DNA of 64,000 nucleotides from NCBI RefSeq assembly GCF_900111835.1, contig NZ_FOJP01000001.1, forward strand, positions 248,001 to 312,000. Reading direction: 5' to 3'. The notes below the pieces were generated by a model, which saw only the letters and a list, made by a program, of their open reading frames with translations, searched no databases and was not told where the DNA came from. The translations under genes and the position numbers were made by a program. Positions 53,327 through 64,000 of the stretch are shown piece by piece (position 1 is the first letter of the stretch; each line of letters starts with the position of its first letter). The DNA is from Metapseudomonas otitidis (GTDB lineage: Bacteria > Pseudomonadota > Gammaproteobacteria > Pseudomonadales > Pseudomonadaceae).

Positions 53327-55524
53327 CACCAGTAGTACTTCAGCGCCTCGGCCCAGGGGCTCTTGGCGTAGCGCGTCTTCAGCGCCTGGAACCACTGCTT
53401 GCGCTGGGCCTTGCTGATGTCCTGGCCGTCGCAGGTGTTGTAGCCGGCGGGGGCGTAGCAGTTCACGGCGCGGTACAGGGCGTAGGCGCGGTCGTCATCG
53501 CTGGCCTTGGCGTCGTCGATCACCGCCATGTAGCCGACCAGGCGCGAGTACGGCTTGCCGGGGAACTGGCTGGCCGAGCCGCCCAGTTCGTCCTTCGGCG
53601 GCTGGGTGTTGAGGCTGAAGCCGTCGAAGCCGTTGGTGCGGATGAACTCGCCGAGGCAGTTGCCGGCCTGGGCGTCCTTGGCGTTGCCCTGCAGGCGGGT
53701 GGCCACCTCGGTCAGGCTCGGGCAGGCATAGCCGTCCTGCTGGCCGGTCCAGGCGAACCGACCCACCGCCAGCTCGTTGCCGTCCTCGACCTTGGGCGCC
53801 GGGGAGGGGATCAGCGGCTGGTCCTTGAGGAAGGCGGCGTAGTCGCCGAACACCAGGTCCTTGTAGAGCAGGGTGAACAGTGCGGTGTCGCGTTCGCGCT
53901 GCGGCGCGGCGCTTTCCACCGCCTGGCGGCGCAGCAGGTCGGCGGAGGCGACGTTGCGCAGGAGGATCTCCCGGATCGGCGCGGTGCGCACCGGCGAGTC
54001 GGCGGTGAACAGGGCATCGACCTGGCCCACACGGGAGCGGTTGAGGGCGATGGCCAGTTCCAGCTGGCCGCGCTGCAGCTCGCTGGGCTGGCGTTGCAGC
54101 AGGCGCTGCCAGAGCGCGTAGGCGCCTTCGGCATCCCCCTTGGCTTCCAGGGCCAGGCCGCGCAGGGTTTCCTGGCTGAAGGTGACCAGGTCCAGGCGCG
54201 CCTGCGGGTCTTCCGCCGGCAGGGCCGCCAGGGCCTTGGCGGCATCGTGGCCCCGGTAGAAGTGCCAGGCGGCGACCAGGTAGGCGTGCAGCGCCGGGCG
54301 GTCGGCGAAGCGCTGCTTCTGTGCCTGCAGTTGCTCCAGGCTGATCAGCGGCGGCTCGCCTTCGGCCGGGCGACGCAGGCGCATCAGGTCGGCCATGGCC
54401 AGCAGGGCAGTGTCCTGCAGGTCCTCGGGCTTCAGCGCGGGCAGCAGCTTGACGTCCAACTCTTCCACCAGCTCGGGCAGGCCGAGGTTGCGCTTGGCGT
54501 CGTCCTGGGCGAACTGCCAGGCGAATTCGGCGGCGAAGCGACGGTTGTCGTCCAGTAGCCAGTAGATGCGGCGCAGCAGGCCGCGTGCGGAGGCGGCGTA
54601 GGCGCCTTCCGGGTAGGCGGCGAGGTAGGCCTTGAATTCGTTGTCGCTGGCGTCCAGCAGGGTGCGGTCCACCTTGGCCAGGTCAGGGATGCCGTATTCG
54701 TCGAACGCACCTTCCTGGGCCTGGTTCAGCGAGACACGGGCCTTCAGGTACAGGGCGGCTTCCTTGATCCAGGGCTGGGGGCTGTCGGCCAGTTGGGTGA
54801 AGCGCTCGCGGGCTGTGCCGAAGTCACCCCGGTAGAAGGCGTCGGCGCCCGTCAGGTAGGCGAGGTACGCCTGGCCGTCGGCGGAGGTGACGGTGCCGGC
54901 GGTCGGCAGCACGTCGGCCGGTTGCGGGTCGCCTTCGCCACACACGGTCAGCAGGTTCACCCGGCTGATGGCCAGGGCCTTGCGCTCTTCGGCAGACAGG
55001 CTGCTGGTGCTGGCCAACTGCTCGACGAAGGCCTGGGTGGTGTCCAGGTTGTTGGTGCGGCAGCGGCTGCCTTCGCCTTCGGCGAACTGCTGTTCGGCCA
55101 GGGCGCCGTCCTCCAGCTTCACGCCGATCTGCTCCAGGGCCAGGGACAGGTTCTCCACCCGCGGCGAGACCGACTCGGTGGCGGTGGTGTCCACGTCCGT
55201 CGGCGCCTCGGTGGCTTCGCTCTCCGGGGCGGCCGGGTTGAGCATGTCCAGGGCGAAGGGCGCCTGGGCGTAGCCGCCTTCGTAGTCACTGGATGCTTGC
55301 AGCGGGCTCGGCAGGCTCAGGCGGCCCGCATCGGCGAGCAGCAGCTTGAGGTTGGCGCGGCTGTCGTTGCCCGGGCTGAGGAAGGGCAGGTTGCTGCAGG
55401 TGTTCAGGTTGTCTTCCACCAGCGCCCAGGTGGGGCTGCAGAAGAAGTCGAAGCTGGCGTGTGCGGCAGGGCTGGCGAGCCCGCCGAGGATCAGCAGCGG
55501 GAGGAGGCGTGGCGAGGTCTTCAT
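53326..55524 (-). CDS. Large exported helical-repeat protein of unknown function
   Basis: 732 residues with a signal peptide (about 1-23, AAHAS). Mostly helical; the region near 215-330 has TPR-like spacing (YLTGADAFYRGDFGTARERFTQLAD, SARGLLRRIYWLLDD). Cys pairs near the N-terminus (FFCSPTW, LNTCSNL) and C-terminus (NCYAPAGYNTCDG). Homologues are sometimes labelled YfiO-like. ATG at 55524 (AAGGA upstream) gives the signal peptide; the frame is open to 55611. Coupled to the DUF3142 gene. Confidence 0.78.
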   Translation of the reverse strand: MKTSPRLLPLLILGGLASPAAHASFDFFCSPTWALVEDNLNTCSNLPFLSPGNDSRANLKLLLADAGRLSLPSPLQASSDYEGGYAQAPFALDMLNPAAPESEATEAPTDVDTTATESVSPRVENLSLALEQIGVKLEDGALAEQQFAEGEGSRCRTNNLDTTQAFVEQLASTSSLSAEERKALAISRVNLLTVCGEGDPQPADVLPTAGTVTSADGQAYLAYLTGADAFYRGDFGTARERFTQLADSPQPWIKEAALYLKARVSLNQAQEGAFDEYGIPDLAKVDRTLLDASDNEFKAYLAAYPEGAYAASARGLLRRIYWLLDDNRRFAAEFAWQFAQDDAKRNLGLPELVEELDVKLLPALKPEDLQDTALLAMADLMRLRRPAEGEPPLISLEQLQAQKQRFADRPALHAYLVAAWHFYRGHDAAKALAALPAEDPQARLDLVTFSQETLRGLALEAKGDAEGAYALWQRLLQRQPSELQRGQLELAIALNRSRVGQVDALFTADSPVRTAPIREILLRNVASADLLRRQAVESAAPQRERDTALFTLLYKDLVFGDYAAFLKDQPLIPSPAPKVEDGNELAVGRFAWTGQQDGYACPSLTEVATRLQGNAKDAQAGNCLGEFIRTNGFDGFSLNTQPPKDELGGSASQFPGKPYSRLVGYMAVIDDAKASDDDRAYALYRAVNCYAPAGYNTCDGQDISKAQRKQWFQALKTRYAKSPWAEALKYYW

Positions 55525-55720
55525 GGCATCGTCCTTGGAAGGAGGGGCCGGTGCGGTTCCGCCACCGGCCTTGGTCTCTAACGGGTCTCTAAACGCTACC
55601 TGCGTTGTCATCGCCGCGTTGAGAACAGGCTCAAAGTGCTCATTCGCGCCGGATGAATTGCGCGCTTTTGCCTGTGCCTGCCTGTGCGCCGATGGCCTCG
55701 CCCGGGTTTCCGGATGCGCC

Positions 55721-56566
55721 CTAGCGCGGCAGCTTGAGGTTGTTCCAGATCGCGAGGCTGGGCTCGGCCTGGTTCAGGGTGTAGAAGTGCAGGCCCGGGG
55801 CGCCGCCTTGCAGCAGGCGTTCGCACATCTCGGTGATCACCTGCTCGCCGAAGGCCTGGATGCTGGCCGTGTCGTCGGCGTAGGCCTCCAGTTGCTTGCG
55901 CACCCAGCGCGGGATCTCTGCGCCGCAGGCGTCGGAGAAGCGTGCCAGCTTGCTGTAGTTGGTGATCGGCATGATGCCCGGGACGATCGGGATCTCGACG
56001 CCTTGCTGGCGGACGCGATCGACGAAGTAGAAGTAGCTGTCGGCGTTGAAGAAGTACTGGGTGATGGCGCTGTCGGCACCGGCCTTCACCTTGTTGACGA
56101 AGTGCTTGAGGTCTTCTTCGAAATTGCGTGCCTGGGGGTGCACCTCGGGGTAGGCGGCCACTTCGATGTGGAAGTGATCACCGGTCTCGGCGCGGATGAA
56201 TTCCACCAGGTCGTTGGCGTGGCGCAGCTCGCCGCTGGCCATGCCCATGCCGGAGGGCAGGTCGCCGCGCAGGGCGACGATGCGCCGGATGCCGGCGTCC
56301 TTGTAGTGGGCCAGCAGGGCACGCAGTTCGGCTTTGCTGTCGCCGACGCAGGACAGGTGCGGGGCGGTCGGCACCTGGATCTCGCCATCCAGTTGCAGCA
56401 CGGTCTGCAGGGTGCGGTCGCGGGTGGAACCACCGGCGCCGTAGGTGCAGGAGAAGAAATCAGGTTTGTAGCCGGCGAAGGTGCGGGCAGTGGCCAGGAG
56501 CTTCTCGTGGCCGGCCTCGGTCTTCGCGGGGAAGAATTCGAAGCTGTAACGACGGTCTTGGGACAT
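55721..56566 (-). CDS. metF: 5,10-methylenetetrahydrofolate reductase MetF
   Basis: Makes 5-methyl-THF for methionine synthase. 281 residues, TIM barrel with FAD. FEFFPAKTEAG (catalytic Glu region), FFSCTYGAGGSTRDRT, RIVALRGDLPSGMG, and AITQYFFNADSYF. ATG at 56566 is 63 nt after sahH, so the two probably share the sahH riboswitch transcript. Confidence 0.96.
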   Translation of the reverse strand: MSQDRRYSFEFFPAKTEAGHEKLLATARTFAGYKPDFFSCTYGAGGSTRDRTLQTVLQLDGEIQVPTAPHLSCVGDSKAELRALLAHYKDAGIRRIVALRGDLPSGMGMASGELRHANDLVEFIRAETGDHFHIEVAAYPEVHPQARNFEEDLKHFVNKVKAGADSAITQYFFNADSYFYFVDRVRQQGVEIPIVPGIMPITNYSKLARFSDACGAEIPRWVRKQLEAYADDTASIQAFGEQVITEMCERLLQGGAPGLHFYTLNQAEPSLAIWNNLKLPR

Positions 56567-56629
56567 GGAAAGCAGTCTCTTTCCAGCGGCAGGCCGCGGA
56601 CCGCGTTTGCGGTCCACGGCCTGGGGCTG

Positions 56630-58223
<1,594 letters not shown>

Positions 58224-58325
58224 GGCTTTCCGTCTGCTGCTATCGAGGCGATTGAGTGCGTCGCTTGGACGAGCCGACAGCACCCTGCGATCATCGCGCC
58301 GTCACTCGCCAACCGGAGGGATTCC

Positions 58326-58715
58326 ATGAATTTCCACACCCGCAAATGGGTCAAGCCCGAGGACCTCAACCCCAACGGCACGCTGTTCGGCGGCAGCCTG
58401 CTGAAGTGGATCGACGAAGAGGCCGCCATCTACGCCATCATCCAGCTGGGCAGCCAGCGGGTGGTGACCAAGCTGATGTCGGAGATCAATTTCGTCAGCT
58501 CCGCGCGCCAGGGCGACATCATCGAGCTGGGCATCACCGCCACCGAGTTCGGCCGCACCTCCCTGACCCTGCGCTGCGAAGTGCGCAACAAGATCACCCG
58601 CAAGAGCATCCTCACCATCGACCGCATGGTCTTCGTCAACCTCGGCGACGACGGCAAGCCTGCTGCCCACGGCAAGACCGAGATCACCTACATCCGCGAC
58701 CAGTTCAAGGACTAG
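58326..58715 (+). CDS. Acyl-CoA thioesterase (YciA-like hotdog protein)
   Basis: 129 residues, single hotdog domain. NPNGTLFGGSLLKWIDEEAAIYA carries the family helix, followed by INFVSSARQGDIIELG and RCEVRNKITRKSILTIDRMVFVNLGDDGKP. Likely a cytoplasmic acyl-CoA hydrolase of broad specificity. GGAGGG precedes the ATG. Divergent from sahH. Confidence 0.9.
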   Translation: MNFHTRKWVKPEDLNPNGTLFGGSLLKWIDEEAAIYAIIQLGSQRVVTKLMSEINFVSSARQGDIIELGITATEFGRTSLTLRCEVRNKITRKSILTIDRMVFVNLGDDGKPAAHGKTEITYIRDQFKD

Positions 58716-58817
58716 CGCCGGATTGGCCGCCGTGCCGCGACCCCGGTTGCGGCGGCCATGGACAGCCCCGGCCAGGGCTGGGAGGCTCCGCGCTCCCCTT
58801 CCTGACTGGAGCCCGCC

Positions 58818-59204
58818 ATGACCCTTGCCTACTGGTGCCTGCTGATCGCCCTGTTCCTGCCCTACCTCTCCACGGGGGTGGCGAAGTTCACCGGGGGTGA
58901 TTTCGGGCCCCGGCAGAACCACGACCCGCGCACCTTCCTCGCCGGCCTCACCGGCTGGCGCAAGCGTGCCGACAACGCCCAGCACAACGCCTTCGAGGTC
59001 ACGCCGGCCTTTGCCGCCGCGCTGCTGGCCGCTCACCAGATCGGCCAGGCGCCGCAGCAGACCCTCGACCTGCTGGCCGTCGGTTTCGTGGTCAGTCGCG
59101 TGGTGTATTTCGTCTGCTACCTGGCGGACTGGGCGCTGCTGCGTTCGCTGGTGTGGTTCATCGGCATGGCACTGATCGCCGCGTTCTTCTTCGTGTCCGC
59201 TTGA
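58818..59204 (+). CDS. MAPEG family membrane protein
   Basis: 128 residues, four hydrophobic helices. NHDPRTFLAGLTGWRKRADNAQHNAFEVTPAF is the MAPEG signature region (RxxNxxxNxxE), with helices to VWFIGMALIAAFFFVS. Eukaryotic MAPEG proteins act in eicosanoid and glutathione metabolism; the bacterial role is unclear. GGAG precedes the ATG. Confidence 0.87.
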   Translation: MTLAYWCLLIALFLPYLSTGVAKFTGGDFGPRQNHDPRTFLAGLTGWRKRADNAQHNAFEVTPAFAAALLAAHQIGQAPQQTLDLLAVGFVVSRVVYFVCYLADWALLRSLVWFIGMALIAAFFFVSA

Positions 59205-59319
59205 CGGGCGACGCCGCCGGGCGGACAGGGCTGCGACAAACTGTCGCCACCCTTGGTATTTGCCCGGCGGGTGTCGATACTGTGCGCCCCCGCCGCCAGC
59301 CGTTCGGTGCACCGCTCCC

Positions 59320-61571
<2,252 letters not shown>

Positions 61572-61835
61572 TCAGCCCTCGCTGGCGTCGTCGGGGTCGC
61601 CGCAGGCGTCATCGAGGTGCTTGCTCACCTCTTTTTTCACCGAGCCCAGTAGGGAGGCGGCCAGGCCGCCGCTGCTTTTCTCCGAACCGTCCTTCTCGGC
61701 CTGCAGTTCGGCGCGCTGCTTGTCGCATGCCTTCTGCTTGGCCTTCTCCAACTGCCCTTGCAGCTCGTCTGCCTGGACGCTGCCCAGGGTGGTTGCCAGG
61801 CCGGCGGCTGCCAGCAATGCCATCAACTTCTGCAT
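61572..61835 (-). CDS. Small exported protein of unknown function
   Basis: 87 residues. Signal peptide (MQKLMALLAAAGLATTLGSVQA), then a charged helical body with KQKACDKQRAELQAEKDGSEK and an acidic C-terminus (DDACGDPDDASEG). Two Cys may pair. No family recognised. AAGGAGAGAG ahead of the ATG supports translation. Between ligB and metK, same strand as both. Confidence 0.7.
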   Translation of the reverse strand: MQKLMALLAAAGLATTLGSVQADELQGQLEKAKQKACDKQRAELQAEKDGSEKSSGGLAASLLGSVKKEVSKHLDDACGDPDDASEG

Positions 61836-62015
61836 GTCGTTCTCTCTCCTTGAATCGCCGGACGCAACGGCCCGCCGCGTCGTCCGGGCATACAGGAATG
61901 CGGCGGGGGCGCCAGTCTCGTCGAGGGAGCGTGCTTCGTGGGCCGAGAGGGCTGTGGGAAAGTGCCGGTGATCGCGCGGGGTTTTGGGGGGATGCCGGCA
62001 GGGCGAGGGCAAAAC

Positions 62016-62045
62016 AAAAAGCCCCGCACGATGGCGGGGCTTTTT
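62016..62045 (-). terminator. Terminator of metK
   Basis: 12-bp stem AAAAAGCCCCGC (62016-62027), 6-nt loop, GCGGGGCTTTTT (62034-62045), with A/T runs on both sides, 14 nt after the metK stop. Confidence 0.9.
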
Positions 62046-62058
62046 GCTTCGCGTCGGC

Positions 62059-63249
62059 TTAGAGGCCGGCGGCGGCACGCAGGGCGTCGACCTTGTCGGT
62101 CTTCTCCCAGGTGAAGGTGCTGAAGGTGTCGTTGCCGACGGTCTTCTGCTGCGGGGTGCGGCCGAAGTGGCCGTACGCGGCGGTCTCGCGGTACATCGGG
62201 TGGAGCAGGTCGAGCATCTTGGTGATGGCGTAGGGACGCAGGTCGAAGACTTCGCGCACCAGCTTGATGATCTTGTCTTCGGCGATCTTGTGGGTGCCGA
62301 AGGTGTTGATCGAGATGGAGGTGGGCTGGGCCACGCCGATGGCGTAGGAAACCTGGATCTCGCAGCGGTCGGCCAGGCCGGCGGCGACGATGTTCTTGGC
62401 CACGTAGCGGCCGGCGTAGGCAGCGGAACGGTCCACCTTGGACGGGTCCTTGCCGGAGAAGGCGCCGCCGCCGTGGCGGGCCATGCCGCCATAGGAGTCG
62501 ACGATGATCTTGCGGCCGGTCAGGCCGCAGTCGCCCACCGGGCCGCCGATCACGAAGTTGCCGGTCGGGTTGATGTGGAACTGGGTGTCCTTGTGCAGCA
62601 GCTCGGCGGGCAGGCTGTGCTTGATGATCAGCTCCATCACGCCTTCGCGCAGGTCGGCCATGGATACTTCGGGGTTGTGCTGGGTGGACAGCACCACGGC
62701 GTCGATGCCGGCGACCTTGCCGTTCTCGTAGCGGCAGGTGACCTGGCTCTTGGCGTCCGGGCGCAGCCACGGCAGCAGGCCGGACTTGCGGGCCTCGGCC
62801 TGGCGCTCGACCAGGGCGTGGGAGAAGCGGATCGGGGCCGGCATCAGCACGTCGGTTTCGTTGCTGGCGTAGCCGAACATCAGGCCCTGGTCACCGGCGC
62901 CCTGGTCTTCCGGCTTGGAGCGGTCGACGCCCTGGGCGATGTCCACGGACTGCTTGCCGATGATGTTGATCACGCCGCAGGTGGCGCCGTCGAAGCCGAC
63001 GTTGGAGCTGGTGTAGCCGATGTCGTTGATCACGTCGCGGACGATCTGTTCGAGGTCGACCCAGGCGCTGGTGGTCACTTCGCCGGCGACGATGGCGACA
63101 CCGGTCTTGACCAGGGTTTCCACGGCCACGCGGGCGTGCTTGTCCTGCTCGATGATGGCGTCGAGGACGGCATCGGAAATCTGGTCGGCGATCTTGTCCG
63201 GATGGCCTTCGGACACGGATTCGGAGGTAAACAGGGAGTATTCGCTCAT
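62059..63249 (-). CDS. metK: S-adenosylmethionine synthetase MetK
   Basis: Makes SAM from methionine and ATP. 396 residues. [53 protein letters not shown], and [19 protein letters not shown] are all diagnostic. ATG at 63249 is 16 nt after the ArsR-methyltransferase gene, so the two are an operon. Confidence 0.98.
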   Translation of the reverse strand: MSEYSLFTSESVSEGHPDKIADQISDAVLDAIIEQDKHARVAVETLVKTGVAIVAGEVTTSAWVDLEQIVRDVINDIGYTSSNVGFDGATCGVINIIGKQSVDIAQGVDRSKPEDQGAGDQGLMFGYASNETDVLMPAPIRFSHALVERQAEARKSGLLPWLRPDAKSQVTCRYENGKVAGIDAVVLSTQHNPEVSMADLREGVMELIIKHSLPAELLHKDTQFHINPTGNFVIGGPVGDCGLTGRKIIVDSYGGMARHGGGAFSGKDPSKVDRSAAYAGRYVAKNIVAAGLADRCEIQVSYAIGVAQPTSISINTFGTHKIAEDKIIKLVREVFDLRPYAITKMLDLLHPMYRETAAYGHFGRTPQQKTVGNDTFSTFTWEKTDKVDALRAAAGL

Positions 63250-63265
63250 CTATCGGTTTCCTTTA

Positions 63266-64000
63266 CTACCGGTGGGTGAGGTCGCTTCGCGAGTCCGGTT
63301 TGGCGAAGTGCCGCACCTGAATCTGAAAGCCGTTCTTCAAGCCAATGTAGAGGCTCTCGCCGGGCGTGAGCCCCGCGGCATCGGCCCAACGGGCCAAATC
63401 GTCCTGTTCGAAGCCCAACCAGAGATCGCCGCAGGCCTCCCTGGCCCAACTCTGGTTGTGGCTGCACAACTCGGTCACCAGCAGGGCGCCGCCGGGTAGC
63501 AGGTGGCGGGCCAGCTGTTTCAGGGCCTCGGCCGGGGCGGCGAAATGGTGCAGGACCATGTTCAGCACCACGCAGTCGGCGGCTTCCTGTTCGTCATCCA
63601 GGGCGTCGGCGAGCTTCAGCTCGACGTTCCCCAGCCCTTCGGCCTCGCAGCGCAGGCGCGCCAGCTCCAGCATCGCCGGGCTGTTGTCCAGCGCGACCAC
63701 CCGCCGGAAGCGGCGAGCGAGGTCAGGCAGGAACCCGCCGTCGCCCGGGCCGATCTCCACGGCGCTGGCCGCATCAGGCAGACGCAGCGCGTCCAGCAAT
63801 GCCAGCACACTGTCACGGTATTGCGGCAGTCCTGCGATCAGGTCCTGCTGGGCCTGGAACTTCTCCGCCGTGCGGGCGAAGAACTCGCGGCTGGCGGCTT
63901 CACGCCGTGCATGCACCTCGGCGATGCGGGCCAGTACGTCGTCCGGCAGCGCCAGGGCGTCCACCTCGACCAGCAGCGCGGCGTGCAGGGCGCCACCCAG
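63266..64000 (-). CDS. ArsR-type regulator fused to a methyltransferase domain (5' end outside window)
   Basis: 244 codons are visible; the frame stays open to the edge. What remains is a linker (ALLVEVDALALPDDV...) and a class I SAM-methyltransferase domain: VEIGPGDGGFLPDLARRF (motif I), VVALDNSPAMLELAR, LNMVLHHFAAPAEAL, LLPGGALLVTELCSHNQ. Proteins of this layout upstream of metK carry an N-terminal ArsR winged helix (about 90 residues, missing here) and resemble SahR, a SAH-sensing repressor of SAM-cycle genes. That role is inferred from architecture and linkage. Confidence 0.82.
   Translation of the reverse strand: MGGALHAALLVEVDALALPDDVLARIAEVHARREAASREFFARTAEKFQAQQDLIAGLPQYRDSVLALLDALRLPDAASAVEIGPGDGGFLPDLARRFRRVVALDNSPAMLELARLRCEAEGLGNVELKLADALDDEQEAADCVVLNMVLHHFAAPAEALKQLARHLLPGGALLVTELCSHNQSWAREACGDLWLGFEQDDLARWADAAGLTPGESLYIGLKNGFQIQVRHFAKPDSRSDLTHR

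Overview
The window is high-GC DNA, densely coded in short, often start/stop-overlapping operons. It comes from a gammaproteobacterium of the genus Pseudomonas sensu lato. The order ftsYEX-rpoH ... thiSG-trmB ... metXW ... yggT-proC-yggS-pilTU ... pyrBC'-pyrR-ruvX-algH-tonB-gshB-pilGHIJK-chpABC ... bioA ... yceI-rhlE ... metF-sahH ... metK closely follows the P. aeruginosa backbone, as I remember it. Several P. aeruginosa landmarks are absent at their expected places: chpD/chpE after chpC, and mexR-mexAB-oprM between yceI and rhlE. This points to a relative outside P. aeruginosa itself. I found no rRNA, tRNA, CRISPR array, IS element or prophage.

Layout. 1-3.9 kb: cell division and membrane targeting (ftsY, cut by the left edge; ftsE; ftsX), then the heat-shock sigma factor rpoH. 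4-13.6 kb: mtgA, DUF423, thiamin genes thiSG, trmB, a DUF1329 exported protein, and a minus-strand operon metX-metW-DUF4426-rdgB-hemW-DUF3392. 13.7-19.6 kb: a dynamin-like GTPase with its own promoter, then yggU, yggT, an exported protein, proC and yggS. 19.6-21.9 kb: twitching ATPases pilT and pilU. 21.9-25 kb: a DNA-repair pair (radical SAM protein plus a DUF4130/uracil-DNA-glycosylase-like fusion) with a LexA-type operator at its promoter, divergent from a TM2 protein. 25-31 kb: pyrimidine genes, ruvX, algH, a TonB and gshB. 31.2-45.1 kb: the Pil-Chp chemosensory cluster that controls type IV pili, including a 2623-residue ChpA kinase carrying long (EA)n/(PE)n tracts. 45.2-50.4 kb: rsmE, bioA, an exported flavoprotein, cytochrome b561 and YceI. 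50.5-58.3 kb: an RhlE-type helicase, two exported proteins of unknown role, then metF and sahH, the latter behind an SAH riboswitch. 58.3-64 kb: a thioesterase, a MAPEG protein, a c'-type cytochrome lipoprotein, ligB, a small exported protein, metK and an ArsR-methyltransferase regulator cut by the right edge.

Two themes connect the genes. The first is type IV pilus motility: retraction motors PilT/PilU and the Pil-Chp pathway. The second is the methionine/SAM cycle: metX, metW, metF, sahH and metK, with control by a riboswitch at sahH and probably by an ArsR-methyltransferase protein next to metK. The least ordinary parts are the LexA-linked radical SAM/UDG-like pair, whose UDG domain has lost its catalytic motifs; the dynamin-like GTPase; and the hexanucleotide repeat tracts in ftsY and chpA. 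All calls are made by reading the sequence; no database search was run.
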